Assembly: GCF_002088275.1 (NCBI RefSeq)
Contig: NZ_AQQS01000003.1
Location: forward strand, 62,001 to 126,000
Direction of reading: 5' to 3'
Length of the DNA: 64,000 bases
Source of the DNA: Aurantimonas sp. 22II-16-19i
GTDB lineage: Bacteria; Pseudomonadota; Alphaproteobacteria; Rhizobiales; Rhizobiaceae
Positions 26,241 to 36,057 of the stretch are shown here, one piece after another (the first letter of the stretch is position 1; the number at the start of each line of letters is the position of its first letter). The notes beneath the pieces were generated by a model that had not been told where the DNA came from, searched no databases, and was given only the letters and a program-made list of their open reading frames with translations. The translations under genes and the position numbers were made by a program.

Positions 26241-28568
26241 CTAGCGCGACACGAAGCAGCTGCCGCCGGCGGATTTCAGGTCGCCGCAAAGCTGTGCGCC
26301 TTCCGTCTTGGATTCCACCGGAACGCGGACCCGGTAATAGGTGCCCTTGCCGGGAATGTCGGCCGACTGGATGACGACGTTGCGGCCGGCGATGACGCCG
26401 CTGTAGCGCTGGCCGAGATTGCGTGAGGAGGCTTCGGCGGATTCGCGCGAGGGCTGCGACGAGATCTGGACGTAATAGCCCTCATGCGTCGGAGCAGCGG
26501 CAGCCGGCTGCGCCTGCGTATCGGCCGGCTGAGGCTGGACCGGCTGGATCTGGGCCTGGCTCGGCTGTGCCTCCAGCGCCGCCGTCTGGATGTCGTCGGG
26601 ACGGCCTTGCGTCGCGGGCGCCGGAGACGCCGCAACCGGCCGGGCGGTCTCGCTGCGGGTCGAACCCGGCCTCAGCGTCGGCACCGGGATGTTCGGCGCC
26701 GGCACGCCGACGATGTCCTGATCGGCCGCTGCCGGGATCTCGCCGGCCACCCCGGCCGCTGCTTCCCCGCCCGCCACCTGCGACAGGTCGACCGGCCGGG
26801 ATGCCGCGTCGATGAGCGGGCCGCGGCCGCGCGGATCCTCGGCCGCCTCGCCCGATCCCCCGTCGCCGACGACGAGGGTTCCGTCGGCGCGCACCGAATA
26901 GGTCCGGGCGCGCCGCGGCGACAGCACCGCGATCGGCGACGCCTCGCTGTAGACGTCGGCCGCCTGGGCGGTCTCTGCCGGCCGCTCGGCGGCATTGGCC
27001 GAGCCGATGCCGATCTCGACGCCGGGAAGGTCGGACAGGTCGGCGCTTTCCGTCGGCAGGTCCATCGGCACCTCCTGGGCGCTGACCAGCTGCTTCTGCT
27101 CCGGCGTCACGATCGCATCGCCGCTCTCGACCCGGCTGTAGACCATCTGATTCTGGTTGGGCACCTCGCGGCCACCCGGATTCTCCGGCTTCACCTTCAC
27201 CGGATCGGGATCGGCCCGCACGATCAGCACGGATCCGTCGTCGACGACGCCCGAGCCTGAGCCGAGGAACACATAGGCACCGCCCGCGGCGAGCATCAGC
27301 GCGATGGCGCCGAGCCCCGCCCCGACGAAGCTGCTGCGGCCGCCAAGGCTCGCCGCCGCGACGGCGGCCTTCGGGCGGACTGCCCGCATGTCGTCGTCGT
27401 CGGCATAGGGAGAGCCGGGCTGGTTCGCGCCTTCGGCGCCGAAGCCGGACGGCCACTGCGCCCCGTCGAAGGACGGGTCGCCCGCGACCTGTTCCTCGAC
27501 CTTGGCGGCCTGCGGCGCCTCCTGCTTGATGGCCGCGAGTTCGCTGGCGATCAGCTCGTCGAAGTCGTCGAAGATCTGCGATTCGGCACTGGTCTCGTCG
27601 GCCGCCAGCTGGCGGTCCGGCGCGAAGGCCTCGGTGTGATGGATCGTCGCCTGGCGCGGATTGGCCGGCTCGGACAGGCCGCGCAGCGCCTGCTCGAATC
27701 CCTGGTCGAAGCCGGCGGCCGTGGCGCCCGCGCTCGCCGCTGCCGGCGGCGCCGCCTTGACCGCCGCCGCCGGCTTGGCGGTCACGGCGGGCTTGGCGGT
27801 CACGGCGGGCTGCACAGCGCGCGGTGCCGCGGCCGGTGCCGGTGCCGGGCCTTTCTGGCCGATCCGGCTGGCAAAGGAGGAGACGACCAGCCCCGCCGCC
27901 GCTGCGGCAGGCGCGGCTGCGACAGGTGCTTGTGCGGCAGGCGCGGCAGGCGCGGGTGCGGGTTGCGGTGAAGCAGTCTCAGCCGGGGCCTTGGCCGGGG
28001 CTACCTGAGCCGGGGCCTTGGCCGGGGCTGCGGCGGCCTTCGCCGGGACGGCGCTCGCGGCAGGACGCTCGGCCGCGGGCGCTGCGACGCTCGCCGGCTC
28101 ATGCCGCGGCGCAGGGCCGACCGGCGCGGCGGCGGCAGTCGGGGCGGCAACCGGGCCGACGGTGTCGTCGAGAGCCGCGTCGCCGAAATCGGAAGCCGCC
28201 AGATCCAGCGCGTCGGCCAGTTCCTGGCTGAGCGCCGCGCTTATCGCGCCTTCGTCGAAGGCGCTCTCGAAGCCGTCGTCGTCGACGTCCGTCTCGGCGG
28301 CAACGCCAGCGGCTGGCTGGCTGGGCTCCTGCGCCACGGCGGCAACCGGAGCGTGATGGGCGGCAACCGGAGCCTGATGAACATGTGCTGGGGGCGCGGC
28401 GACGGCCGGTTCGGCAACAGGAGGCGCGACGGGCGCGGCGGCGGCCTGCGCCTCCGCCTTCATCGGCGCCTCGAGAATGCGCGCCAGCTCTTCGAACGGG
28501 TCATCGAGTTCGGCATCGAACGCCTGACCGCCCTTGCGGGCGGAACCGTTGAGGTCCCCCATCGACAT
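26241..28568 (-). CDS. Large SPOR-domain membrane protein
   Basis: A 775-residue, Ala/Pro-rich protein. Residues 1-410 are an acidic and then strongly Ala/Pro/Val-rich disordered region with repeats of AAP/KPAVTA type. A single membrane helix (FVGAGLGAIALMLAAGGAYVFLG) lies near residue 420. A periplasmic linker follows, and the C-terminal 80 residues (GYYVQISSQPSRESAEASSRNL...AQLCGDLKSAGGSCFVS) form a SPOR domain, which binds denuded septal glycan strands. This suggests a divisome or septal-wall role. It sits between argS and nagZ, as in other Rhizobiales. Start ATG 28568 has GGGGA five to six bases before it. Confidence 0.88.
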   Translation of the reverse strand: MSMGDLNGSARKGGQAFDAELDDPFEELARILEAPMKAEAQAAAAPVAPPVAEPAVAAPPAHVHQAPVAAHHAPVAAVAQEPSQPAAGVAAETDVDDDGFESAFDEGAISAALSQELADALDLAASDFGDAALDDTVGPVAAPTAAAAPVGPAPRHEPASVAAPAAERPAASAVPAKAAAAPAKAPAQVAPAKAPAETASPQPAPAPAAPAAQAPVAAAPAAAAAGLVVSSFASRIGQKGPAPAPAAAPRAVQPAVTAKPAVTAKPAAAVKAAPPAAASAGATAAGFDQGFEQALRGLSEPANPRQATIHHTEAFAPDRQLAADETSAESQIFDDFDELIASELAAIKQEAPQAAKVEEQVAGDPSFDGAQWPSGFGAEGANQPGSPYADDDDMRAVRPKAAVAAASLGGRSSFVGAGLGAIALMLAAGGAYVFLGSGSGVVDDGSVLIVRADPDPVKVKPENPGGREVPNQNQMVYSRVESGDAIVTPEQKQLVSAQEVPMDLPTESADLSDLPGVEIGIGSANAAERPAETAQAADVYSEASPIAVLSPRRARTYSVRADGTLVVGDGGSGEAAEDPRGRGPLIDAASRPVDLSQVAGGEAAAGVAGEIPAAADQDIVGVPAPNIPVPTLRPGSTRSETARPVAASPAPATQGRPDDIQTAALEAQPSQAQIQPVQPQPADTQAQPAAAAPTHEGYYVQISSQPSRESAEASSRNLGQRYSGVIAGRNVVIQSADIPGKGTYYRVRVPVESKTEGAQLCGDLKSAGGSCFVSR

Positions 28569-28654
28569 GAAAATCCCCGCTCAATCCCCGCGTGAAGGCC
28601 CCATCCCTCACAAATCCGATGGCTAGGCGAGGAAATTGGCCAAAGCGTGATGCC

Positions 28655-30400
28655 CTAGCGCATTTCGTCCGGCGCGTCGGCGCCGATCAGATCCAGACCG
28701 ATGAAGAGGACGGTCGCGACCGCTTTGACGAGTCCTAGCCTCGCAACCGACAGTCTTGGCTCAGCTTGGTTAACAAACCGTAAGTCGGGCAAGTCTTTGC
28801 CGCGATTGTACTGGGCGTGGAAGGCGGCGGCGAGATCATTGAGATAGAAGGCCAGCCGGTGCGGTTCCTTGGCATCCGCCGCCTGGCCGATGAGCCGCGG
28901 AAATTCCGCGAGCTTGCGGATCAGCCCGATCTCGCCGACATCGGCGAGACCGTCGAGCATGGCGGCATCGGCGCCGGCATAGTCCGGGACCGCGATGTTC
29001 ACTTCGCCCGCCTGGCGGAAGATCGCGGCGGCGCGGGCATGGGCGTACTGGACGTAGAAGACCGGGTTGTCCTTGGACTGCTCGGTCACCTTCTTGAAGT
29101 CGAAGTCCAGCGGCGCGTCGCTCTTGCGATAGAGCATCATGAAGCGCACCGGGTCCCGCCCGACCTCCTCGACCACCTCGGCCAGCGTGACGAAGTCGCC
29201 GGAGCGCTTCGACATCTTCACCGGCTCGCCGTCGCGGTAGAGCTTGACGAGGTTGCACAGGACGCAGTCGGCCCGTGCCGCGCCGCCCGAAATCGCCTTG
29301 GCGACGGCCTCCAGCCGTTTCACATAGCCGCCATGGTCGGCGCCGAGGACATAGACCATCTCGGAGAAGCCGCGCTCGTACTTGTCGCGGAAATAGGCGA
29401 CGTCGGCGGCGAAATAGGTATAGGCGCCGCTGGACTTCACCAGCGGCCGGTCCTGGTCGTCGCCGACCTCGGTGGAGCGCAGGAGCGTCTGCTCGCGGTC
29501 CTCCCAGTCCTCGGGAAGCTGGCCCTTCGGCGGCGGCAGAGTGCCCTGGTAGATGAAGCCCTTGTCCCTGAGATCGGCGATCGCCTCGGCGATCTTGCCG
29601 CCGTCCCCGGCATGCAGCGTGCGCTCGGAGAAGAACACGTCATGCTCGACGCCGAGCGTCTTCAGGTCGTCGCGGATCATCGCCATCATGGCGTCGATCG
29701 CCCGGTCCTTGACCACCGGCAGCCATTCGGCCTCGTCCTGGCGAAGCAGCGCATCGCCGAATTCCTCCGCCAGCGCCGCGCCCACCGGCTTCAGATAGTC
29801 GCCGGGATAGAGGCCCGCCGGAATCTCGCCGATCTCCTGCCCCAGCGCCTCGCGGTAGCGCAGAAAGGCCGAGCGGGCGAGAACGTTCACCTGCTCGCCG
29901 GCGTCGTTGATGTAATATTCCTTGGTGACGTCGTCGCCGGCAAAGGCGGCCAGCCGGGCGATCACGTCGCCGACGACGGCGCCCCGCGTATGGCCGACAT
30001 GCATCGGCCCGGTCGGATTGGCCGAGACATATTCGACATTGACCTTGCGGCCCGTCGCGGCGCCCCGGCCATACTGCCTGCCGGCGCCAAGAAGCGCGGC
30101 GAGATGCCCCGTCCAGAAGGTCCGCTCGAGGGTGAGGTTGATGAAGCCCGGCCCGGCGATGGCGACGCTGGCGACGTCCGGATCCGCGCCGAGGCTCGCG
30201 GCGATCTGTTCGGCGAGGTCGCGCGGCTTCATGCCGAGGCTCTTCGACAGCACCATCGCGGCATTGGTGGCGAGATCGCCATGGGCGGCGTCGCGCGGCG
30301 GCTCGACTGTCAGGCGGGACAGGTCGATGTCGGCGCCCGCCGGCAGGAGCGGCTCCACCGCCCGCTTCACGCGGTTCTCGAAGTCGGCAAAGACGTTCAT
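28655..30400 (-). CDS. argS: Arginyl-tRNA synthetase
   Basis: A class I synthetase that charges tRNA-Arg. The 581-residue protein has an N-terminal tRNA-binding domain, the HIGH-type motif as HVGHTRG after SANPTGP, the KMSK-type loop as [10 protein letters not shown], and a C-terminal DALR anticodon domain ending with [20 protein letters not shown] 30400 gives the standard N-terminus ([17 protein letters not shown]). It lies 166 bases downstream of dgt and 86 bases upstream of the SPOR gene on the same strand. Confidence 0.96.
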   Translation of the reverse strand: MNVFADFENRVKRAVEPLLPAGADIDLSRLTVEPPRDAAHGDLATNAAMVLSKSLGMKPRDLAEQIAASLGADPDVASVAIAGPGFINLTLERTFWTGHLAALLGAGRQYGRGAATGRKVNVEYVSANPTGPMHVGHTRGAVVGDVIARLAAFAGDDVTKEYYINDAGEQVNVLARSAFLRYREALGQEIGEIPAGLYPGDYLKPVGAALAEEFGDALLRQDEAEWLPVVKDRAIDAMMAMIRDDLKTLGVEHDVFFSERTLHAGDGGKIAEAIADLRDKGFIYQGTLPPPKGQLPEDWEDREQTLLRSTEVGDDQDRPLVKSSGAYTYFAADVAYFRDKYERGFSEMVYVLGADHGGYVKRLEAVAKAISGGAARADCVLCNLVKLYRDGEPVKMSKRSGDFVTLAEVVEEVGRDPVRFMMLYRKSDAPLDFDFKKVTEQSKDNPVFYVQYAHARAAAIFRQAGEVNIAVPDYAGADAAMLDGLADVGEIGLIRKLAEFPRLIGQAADAKEPHRLAFYLNDLAAAFHAQYNRGKDLPDLRFVNQAEPRLSVARLGLVKAVATVLFIGLDLIGADAPDEMR

Positions 30401-30566
30401 CGACCAATCCTCTCAACGGCCTGCCGGGCTGTCTGCGCCGGATCGCCGCAGCAGGCGCCGCCCTCGCCCGTCGGCGCGGCACCGGCGAAGAGCGTCGAGC
30501 GATGCCGCCACGGGCGGCGCTGGCCGACGACCTGGCACCTGCGACCAAAATGATGAGCCCCGGCGG

Positions 30567-31844
30567 CTAGCGCAATTGCGGCACCGCGTCAAACAGGCGC
30601 TCATACTCGCCGATGGCATAGGTGTCGGTCATGCCGGAGAGATAATCGGCGATCCGCCGCATCAGCCGCTCTTGGGAGAGCTCGGCAAGGCCGCTCGACC
30701 AGTCCCGCGGCATCAGCTCGGGTTCTTCGCAGAACCGGTCGAACAGCGCCTCGACCACCCGTTCGGCCTCGCGCATCACCACCATCACGCTCTCGCAGCG
30801 ATAGAGGCGGTGGAACAGGAACTGCCGGGTCTGGTCGACGGCCGCCTCCATCTGCGGCGAGAAGCGGACGATCTGCCGGCCGGCATCGCGCACGTCGTCG
30901 GCGTTTCGCGGCTGCAGCGCCTCGAGCCCCTGCCCCGTCGTGGCGATGACGTCCTCGACGAGCCGGGTGATGTGCCGGCGCATGATCTCGTGGATCGTCC
31001 GGGACGGGTCGAGGCCCGGATACTTCGCCTTGACCTCCCGGTGGATCGAGCCGGCGAGGTCGAGCTCCGCGATGTCGGCGAGATCGATCAGCCCGGCGCG
31101 CAAGCCGTCGTCGAGGTCGTGGGTGTTGTAGGCGATGTCGTCGGAGATCGCGGCGGCCTGCGCTTCCAGATCGGCGAAGCGGTCGAGGCCGAGGGGCAGG
31201 ACCGCGTCGAAGTCGAGGATCGGCTTCGGCACCGGGCGCACCTCTCCCCCGTCGGCCCCGGCATGCGGGCCGAGAAGCGGGCCGTTGTGCTTGACCAGCC
31301 CCTCCAGCGTCTCGAAAGACAGGTTCAGCCCGTCGAAATCGGCATAGCGGCTCTCCAGCGCGGTGACGATCCGCAGCGACTGGGCATTGTGGTCGAAGCC
31401 GCCGAACTCGCGCATCCGCCGGTCGAGCGCCCGCTCGCCGGCATGGCCGAAGGGCGTGTGGCCGAAATCGTGGACGAGGGCCACCGCCTCGGTCAGGTCC
31501 TCGTCGAGCCGAAACGCCCGCGCCAGCGCCCGGGCGATCTGCGACACCTCGATCGTATGGGTCAGCCGGGTGCGGTAGGTGTCGCCCTCATAGGGCACGA
31601 AGACCTGGGTCTTGTGCTTAAGCCGGCGAAAGGCGGCGGAATGGACGATCCGGTCCCGGTCGCGCTGGAACGGCGTGCGCGTCGGGCTCGAGCCCTCCGG
31701 CACCAGCCGGCCGCGCGAGCGGGCGGGATCCTCGGCGAAGATCGCCCGGCCGGAGTGCCCGGCCGGAGTTTCGCCCGGCATCCGGCTCCGGGGCGGGCCC
31801 CCTGCCTGGCCCGGAACCGGGCCGATGATCGTGCTCGCGGCCAT
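30567..31844 (-). CDS. dgt: dNTP triphosphohydrolase (dGTPase-like)
   Basis: A 425-residue HD-domain hydrolase of the deoxyguanosinetriphosphate triphosphohydrolase-like type, releasing tripolyphosphate from dNTPs. Metal-site residues are seen in [10 protein letters not shown] and [14 protein letters not shown], with a further HD-associated aspartate in [11 protein letters not shown] 55-residue N-terminal extension precedes the conserved [14 protein letters not shown]. It is divergent from erpA (114 bases apart). Housekeeping dNTP pool control is the expected role; the natural substrate in this group is less certain than for E. coli Dgt. Confidence 0.92.
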   Translation of the reverse strand: MAASTIIGPVPGQAGGPPRSRMPGETPAGHSGRAIFAEDPARSRGRLVPEGSSPTRTPFQRDRDRIVHSAAFRRLKHKTQVFVPYEGDTYRTRLTHTIEVSQIARALARAFRLDEDLTEAVALVHDFGHTPFGHAGERALDRRMREFGGFDHNAQSLRIVTALESRYADFDGLNLSFETLEGLVKHNGPLLGPHAGADGGEVRPVPKPILDFDAVLPLGLDRFADLEAQAAAISDDIAYNTHDLDDGLRAGLIDLADIAELDLAGSIHREVKAKYPGLDPSRTIHEIMRRHITRLVEDVIATTGQGLEALQPRNADDVRDAGRQIVRFSPQMEAAVDQTRQFLFHRLYRCESVMVVMREAERVVEALFDRFCEEPELMPRDWSSGLAELSQERLMRRIADYLSGMTDTYAIGEYERLFDAVPQLR

Positions 31845-31958
31845 GCGTCTGCGCCTCTCCTGCCCTTCGGCGATTGACCGGGTCGCCTCGCGTCCATAAC
31901 TAATGGTCCTGACTCAAACAAGGAGCGGCGCCGGCGGCAACGCGGCGTCGACGAGGCC

Positions 31959-32300
31959 ATGAGCGAGACACTTTCCCAGCCGGTCACCCTGTCGAACAGC
32001 GCGGTCAAGCGGATCAACGCCATCCTTGCCAAGAGCGGCGGCGAGCCGAGCCTGCGCATCTCGGTCGAGGGCGGCGGCTGTTCGGGCTTCTCCTACAAGT
32101 ACGACCTCGCCGAAGGCCGCGAGGCCGACGACCTGGTGATCGAGCGGGACGGCGCCCGCGTCCTCGTCGATCCGGTGTCCCTCGTCTATCTCGAGGGCTC
32201 GGTGGTCGATTTCGTCGACGACCTGATGGGCCAGTCCTTCCAGATCCGCAATCCGAACGCCGTCGCCTCCTGCGGCTGCGGCACGTCCTTCACGGTCTGA
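31959..32300 (+). CDS. erpA: Iron-sulfur cluster insertion protein ErpA
   Basis: A 113-residue A-type carrier that hands Fe-S clusters to apo-proteins. The three cluster-ligand cysteines are present at C41 (GGGCSG), C105 and C107 (SCGCGTSF). SVEGGGCSGFSYKYDL and VDFVDDLMGQSFQIRNPNA are diagnostic. ATG 31959 follows a weak SD. xthA begins nine bases after the stop, so the two genes form an operon, divergent from dgt. A client in this window is IlvD. Confidence 0.95.
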   Translation: MSETLSQPVTLSNSAVKRINAILAKSGGEPSLRISVEGGGCSGFSYKYDLAEGREADDLVIERDGARVLVDPVSLVYLEGSVVDFVDDLMGQSFQIRNPNAVASCGCGTSFTV

Positions 32301-32308
32301 CCGGCCGG

Positions 32309-33091
32309 ATGCTGATCGCCACCTGGAACATCAACGGCATCAAGGCGCGGATCGATTCGCTCTGCGCCTGGCTCGAGGCCGCCTCGCCGGACATCGCCTG
32401 CCTGCAGGAGATCAAGAGCGTCGACGAGACTTTTCCGCGCGGCCCCATCGAGGCGCTCGGCTACCATGTCGAGACCCACGGCCAGAAGGGCTTCAACGGC
32501 GTCGCGCTGCTGTCGAAGGTCGCGCCATCCGCGGTGATGCGCGGCCTGCCGGGTGACGACGCCGACGAGCAGTCCCGCTACATCGAGGGCCTCTGGGAGA
32601 TCGGCGGGCGGCGGCTGCGCGTCGCCTCGATCTACCTGCCGAACGGCAATCCCCTCGGCACCGAGAAATTCCCTTACAAGCTCGCCTGGATGGAGCGGCT
32701 GATCGCCCATGCGGGCGCGCGCCTCGCCGAGGAGGACGATCTCGTCCTCGCCGGCGACTACAACGTTATCCCGATGCCCATCGACGTCGCAAGGCCCGCC
32801 GCTTGGGCCGGCGACGCGCTGTTCCAGCCGGAAAGCCGGGCAGCCTTCCGCCGCCTCGTCAATCTCGGCCTCACCGATGCCTTGAGGGCGACGACGGACG
32901 CCGAGAAGACCTACACCTTCTGGGACTATCAGGCCGGCGCCTGGCAGAAGAACGACGGCATCCGCATCGACCACCTGCTGGTCTCGCCGGAAGTGCAGGA
33001 CCGTCTGGTCTCGGTCGGCATCGAAAGCCACGTGCGCGGCTGGGAAAAGCCCTCGGACCACGTGCCGGTGATGATCCAGCTCGCGGCCTGA
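32309..33091 (+). CDS. xthA: Exodeoxyribonuclease III
   Basis: A 260-residue AP endonuclease/3'-5' exonuclease for base-excision repair. It shows TWNINGIKAR, catalytic glutamate in CLQEIKS, GDYNVIP, and the C-terminal SDHVPVMIQL with the conserved Asp-His pair. The ATG at 32309 lies nine bases after erpA. It is convergent with the exoR-like gene; the 123 bases between hold no obvious T-tailed terminator. Confidence 0.95.
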   Translation: MLIATWNINGIKARIDSLCAWLEAASPDIACLQEIKSVDETFPRGPIEALGYHVETHGQKGFNGVALLSKVAPSAVMRGLPGDDADEQSRYIEGLWEIGGRRLRVASIYLPNGNPLGTEKFPYKLAWMERLIAHAGARLAEEDDLVLAGDYNVIPMPIDVARPAAWAGDALFQPESRAAFRRLVNLGLTDALRATTDAEKTYTFWDYQAGAWQKNDGIRIDHLLVSPEVQDRLVSVGIESHVRGWEKPSDHVPVMIQLAA

Positions 33092-33214
33092 CGGCGACCG
33101 GGCAATCCGGCCACTCCTGACATGTCATCCCGACGCCGGCGACGCGGCACCGACGCGCTCCGCCGCTTCGACGCCATCGCCGGAATTCAGCGTCTCGGGC
33201 TCGGCCTCGGCGGC

Positions 33215-34060
33215 TCAGTTCTTGGCGCTCGCCACCGGACCCGTCGCGGGTGCCGGCAGCCCCTGCTCGTCGGCGCGCGCGAGCGCCTCGCGCCGCACGT
33301 CCTCGCTGGCGACGGAGAAAGTCTCCTCCTGCAGCGGGCGGATCCATTGCTGGTCGCTCGCGCCGGCCTGGCGCAGCGCCAGGGTCAGCATGGCGAGGCC
33401 GCGGACGGGCTCGGGCCTGAGCGAGATCTTCTTGCCGTCGAAGAGCAGGTAGCCGAGCAGCGCCTTGGCGCCGACATGGCCCTTCTCGGCCGCAAGGTTC
33501 AGCCAGCGCGCCGCCTGGCGGGGATTGGCGCGGCCCCCCTCGCCATAGAGCAGCATCCGGCCGAGCTCGAACTGCGCCTCCGCGTCGCCGAAGAACGAGG
33601 CGGCGTGGAAGTAGAACTGCCGCGCCCGCGGCAGGTCGGCGGTCACCGGGCTGTCGGCGATGCCGAGCCGCAGGTAGTCGGCGAGCGCGACGACGGCGCT
33701 GGCGACATAGGCGGCGTTGGAATAGCTGCCGTTCTCGTCCTCCTGGTCGCGGACGATCTGCTCGAAGATCTTGAACGCCTCGTAGTCGTTCTCGGGCACG
33801 CCGTCGCCTTCGGCATACATCCGCCCAAGCTTCCAGCGCGCGCCGGGATGGCCCTTGTCGGCGGCGTAGCGCAGGGCCTCGAAGGCCTCGAGCTTCTCGC
33901 CGCGCTGATAGGCCTTGAAGCCGAAGGAGAACAGCTCCAGCGGCCCGGCGTCGGGATTGACCTTGGCGTCCGGGTCGAGCGCCAGGACGCCCTGGCCGCA
34001 CGACAGAAGCGTCGCCGCCGCCAGGGCGAACGCCAGGAGATGCCGCTCAAATATCCGCAT
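33215..34060 (-). CDS. exoR: ExoR-like periplasmic Sel1-repeat regulator
   Basis: A 281-residue exported protein. It has a signal peptide (residues 1-27, cleavage after VLA), then [41 protein letters not shown] and several more Sel1 repeats, with the block [31 protein letters not shown]. Composition and order closely match ExoR of Sinorhizobium and Agrobacterium, as I remember it. ExoR is the periplasmic repressor that holds the ExoS-ChvI two-component system off, controlling exopolysaccharide, motility and acid response. In those genomes it also neighbours xthA. ATG 34060 lies within the last bases of ilvD, so translation may be coupled. ExoS and ChvI are not in this window. Confidence 0.8.
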   Translation of the reverse strand: MRIFERHLLAFALAAATLLSCGQGVLALDPDAKVNPDAGPLELFSFGFKAYQRGEKLEAFEALRYAADKGHPGARWKLGRMYAEGDGVPENDYEAFKIFEQIVRDQEDENGSYSNAAYVASAVVALADYLRLGIADSPVTADLPRARQFYFHAASFFGDAEAQFELGRMLLYGEGGRANPRQAARWLNLAAEKGHVGAKALLGYLLFDGKKISLRPEPVRGLAMLTLALRQAGASDQQWIRPLQEETFSVASEDVRREALARADEQGLPAPATGPVASAKN

Positions 34061-35771
34061 AGCAGTGCTTTTCCGCGGTGCCGCCCGGATGGGTGACCGC
34101 TCCCTTGCGCGCCGTTCCGACCTGCTGCGCATACTTCCAGATCGCTCCCGTCGGATATTCGGTCTCACGGGCGGTCCAGCCGACCCGCCGCCGGGCGAAT
34201 TCTTCCTCGCTGACATCGACCGAGATCTCGCCGGTCGTGGCGTCGAGGGTGATGATGTCGCCATCCTCGATCAGCGCGATCGGGCCGCCGACCGCCGCCT
34301 CCGGGCCCACATGGCCGACGCAGAAGCCCCGCGTCGCGCCCGAGAACCGCCCGTCGGTGATCAGCGCCACCTTGTCGCCCATGCCCTGGCCGTAGAGGGA
34401 GGCGGTGGTGGACAACATCTCGCGCATGCCGGGTCCGCCCTTCGGCCCCTCGTAGCGGATCACCAGCACCTCGCCTTCCTTGAACTCCCGCTTGTCGACG
34501 CAGTGGAAGCACTCTTCCTCATTGTCGAAGACCCGGGCCGGGCCGACGAAGCGCAGGTTCTTCAGGCCAGCCACCTTCACGATGGCGCCGTCGGGGGCGA
34601 GGTTGCCGCGCAGCGAGACGACGCCGCCGGTGGGCGAGATCGCGTTCGCGGTCGTGCGCACGACGTCCTGGTCGGGGTTCCACTTCACATTGGCGAGGTT
34701 CTCCGCGACGGTCTTGCCGGTCACGGTCATGCAGTCGCCATGCAGGAAGCCGCCGTCGAGCAGCGCCTTCATCACCAGCGGGATGCCGCCGGCCTCGAAG
34801 AGATCCTTGGCGACGTATTTGCCGCCGGGTTTCAGGTCGCCGATATAGGGCGTCCTGCGGAAGATCTCGCCGACGTCGAAGAGGTCGAATTCGATCCCCG
34901 CCTCGTGCGCCATGGCCGGCAGGTGCAGGGCGGCATTGGTCGAGCCGCCGGTCGCGGCCACCGTCATGGCGGCGTTCTCGAAGGCCTTGCGGGTGACGAT
35001 GTCGCGCGGGCGCAGGTTCTGCTGCAGGAGCTCCATCACCTGCTCGCCGGCATTCGAGCAGAAGGCGTCGCGGATCTCGTAAGGGGCCGGCGCGCCGCAG
35101 CTGTAGGGCAGCGCGAGGCCGATCGCCTCGGCGACCATGGCCATGGTGTTGGCGGTGTACTGGCCGCCGCAGGAGCCGGCCGAGGGACAGGCGACCCGCT
35201 CCATCTCGTCCAGCGTCACGTCGTCCATCTTGCCGACCGAATGCAGCCCGACCGCCTCGAACAGGTCCTGCACGACGATGTCGCGGCCCTTGTAGCGGCC
35301 CGGCAGGATGGAGCCGCCATAGATGAAGATCGACGGCACGTTGAGCCGGATCATCGCCATCATCATGCCCGGCAGGCTCTTGTCGCAGCCGGCCATGGCG
35401 ACCATCGCGTCGTAGGAATGGCCGCGCATGGTCAGTTCGACCGAATCGGCGATCACGTCGCGGCTGGCGAGCGAGGACTTCATGCCGGCATGGCCCATGG
35501 CGATGCCGTCGGTGACGGTGATGGTGGCGAATTCGCGCGGCGTGCCGCGATTGGCGGCGACGCCCTTCTTGACCGCCTGGGCCTGGCGCTGCAGCGAGAT
35601 GTTGCAGGGCGCCGCCTCGTTCCAGGCGGTCGCGACGCCGACCAGCGGCTGGTGAATCTGGACGTCGGTGAGGCCCATGGCGTAGAGGTAGGACCGATGC
35701 GGCGCGCGCTCCGGACCTTCGGTCACGTGACGGCTGGGCAGCCGTGACTTGTCGATCCTGTTCGCGTCCAT
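34047..35771 (-). CDS. ilvD: Dihydroxy-acid dehydratase
   Basis: The third enzyme of isoleucine and valine synthesis, dehydrating dihydroxy acids to 2-oxo acids. The 574-residue protein has three cysteines placed as cluster ligands: C56 (EAAPCN), C129 (MAGCDKS) and C201 (PSAGSCGG). This spacing is that of the [2Fe-2S] type. Metal and catalytic-serine regions ([20 protein letters not shown]) are intact. ATG 35771 ([16 protein letters not shown]) is the usual start. The stop overlaps the exoR-like gene by 14 bases. Confidence 0.96.
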   Translation of the reverse strand: MDANRIDKSRLPSRHVTEGPERAPHRSYLYAMGLTDVQIHQPLVGVATAWNEAAPCNISLQRQAQAVKKGVAANRGTPREFATITVTDGIAMGHAGMKSSLASRDVIADSVELTMRGHSYDAMVAMAGCDKSLPGMMMAMIRLNVPSIFIYGGSILPGRYKGRDIVVQDLFEAVGLHSVGKMDDVTLDEMERVACPSAGSCGGQYTANTMAMVAEAIGLALPYSCGAPAPYEIRDAFCSNAGEQVMELLQQNLRPRDIVTRKAFENAAMTVAATGGSTNAALHLPAMAHEAGIEFDLFDVGEIFRRTPYIGDLKPGGKYVAKDLFEAGGIPLVMKALLDGGFLHGDCMTVTGKTVAENLANVKWNPDQDVVRTTANAISPTGGVVSLRGNLAPDGAIVKVAGLKNLRFVGPARVFDNEEECFHCVDKREFKEGEVLVIRYEGPKGGPGMREMLSTTASLYGQGMGDKVALITDGRFSGATRGFCVGHVGPEAAVGGPIALIEDGDIITLDATTGEISVDVSEEEFARRRVGWTARETEYPTGAIWKYAQQVGTARKGAVTHPGGTAEKHCYADI

Positions 35772-35964
35772 GATATCCCCCTCGTCATCTCACCGATTCC
35801 TCCGCCAGGAACACGGCTTGAGGATCGAGGTGACGGTGTTTTGTGGCGGCAACGGGGCGCCTGCACCGTCGCCACGACTATAGCCGGTGCAAGCCTGCAA
35901 TAGTGTTGCTGCGAAATCACACGGCATCTTTCGCAAGAAACCGGCGGAACCTTCTGCCCCCAAC

Positions 35965-35999
35965 GAAACGGGGTACGCCGCGTTGGCGCACCCCGTTTC
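35965..35999. terminator. Long hairpin downstream of the FadL-family gene
   Basis: GAAACGGGGT and ACCCCGTTTC pair perfectly over 10 bp, with an inner CGCC/GGCG stem. It lies about 60 bases after the minus-strand FadL-family stop and well upstream of ilvD. No long T run follows on either strand, but the position suggests a terminator or mRNA stabiliser. Confidence 0.65.
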
Positions 36000-36057
36000 A
36001 TGGCTGGATCCCTTGCGGGAAGACGCCGGATGCCGGTGGCCCTGAGCCGCCGGCCGG

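Noticed and set aside
28817-30553. A long plus-strand frame of 578 codons
   Set aside because: It is the antisense shadow of argS; the minus frame has all synthetase motifs and the plus frame has none.
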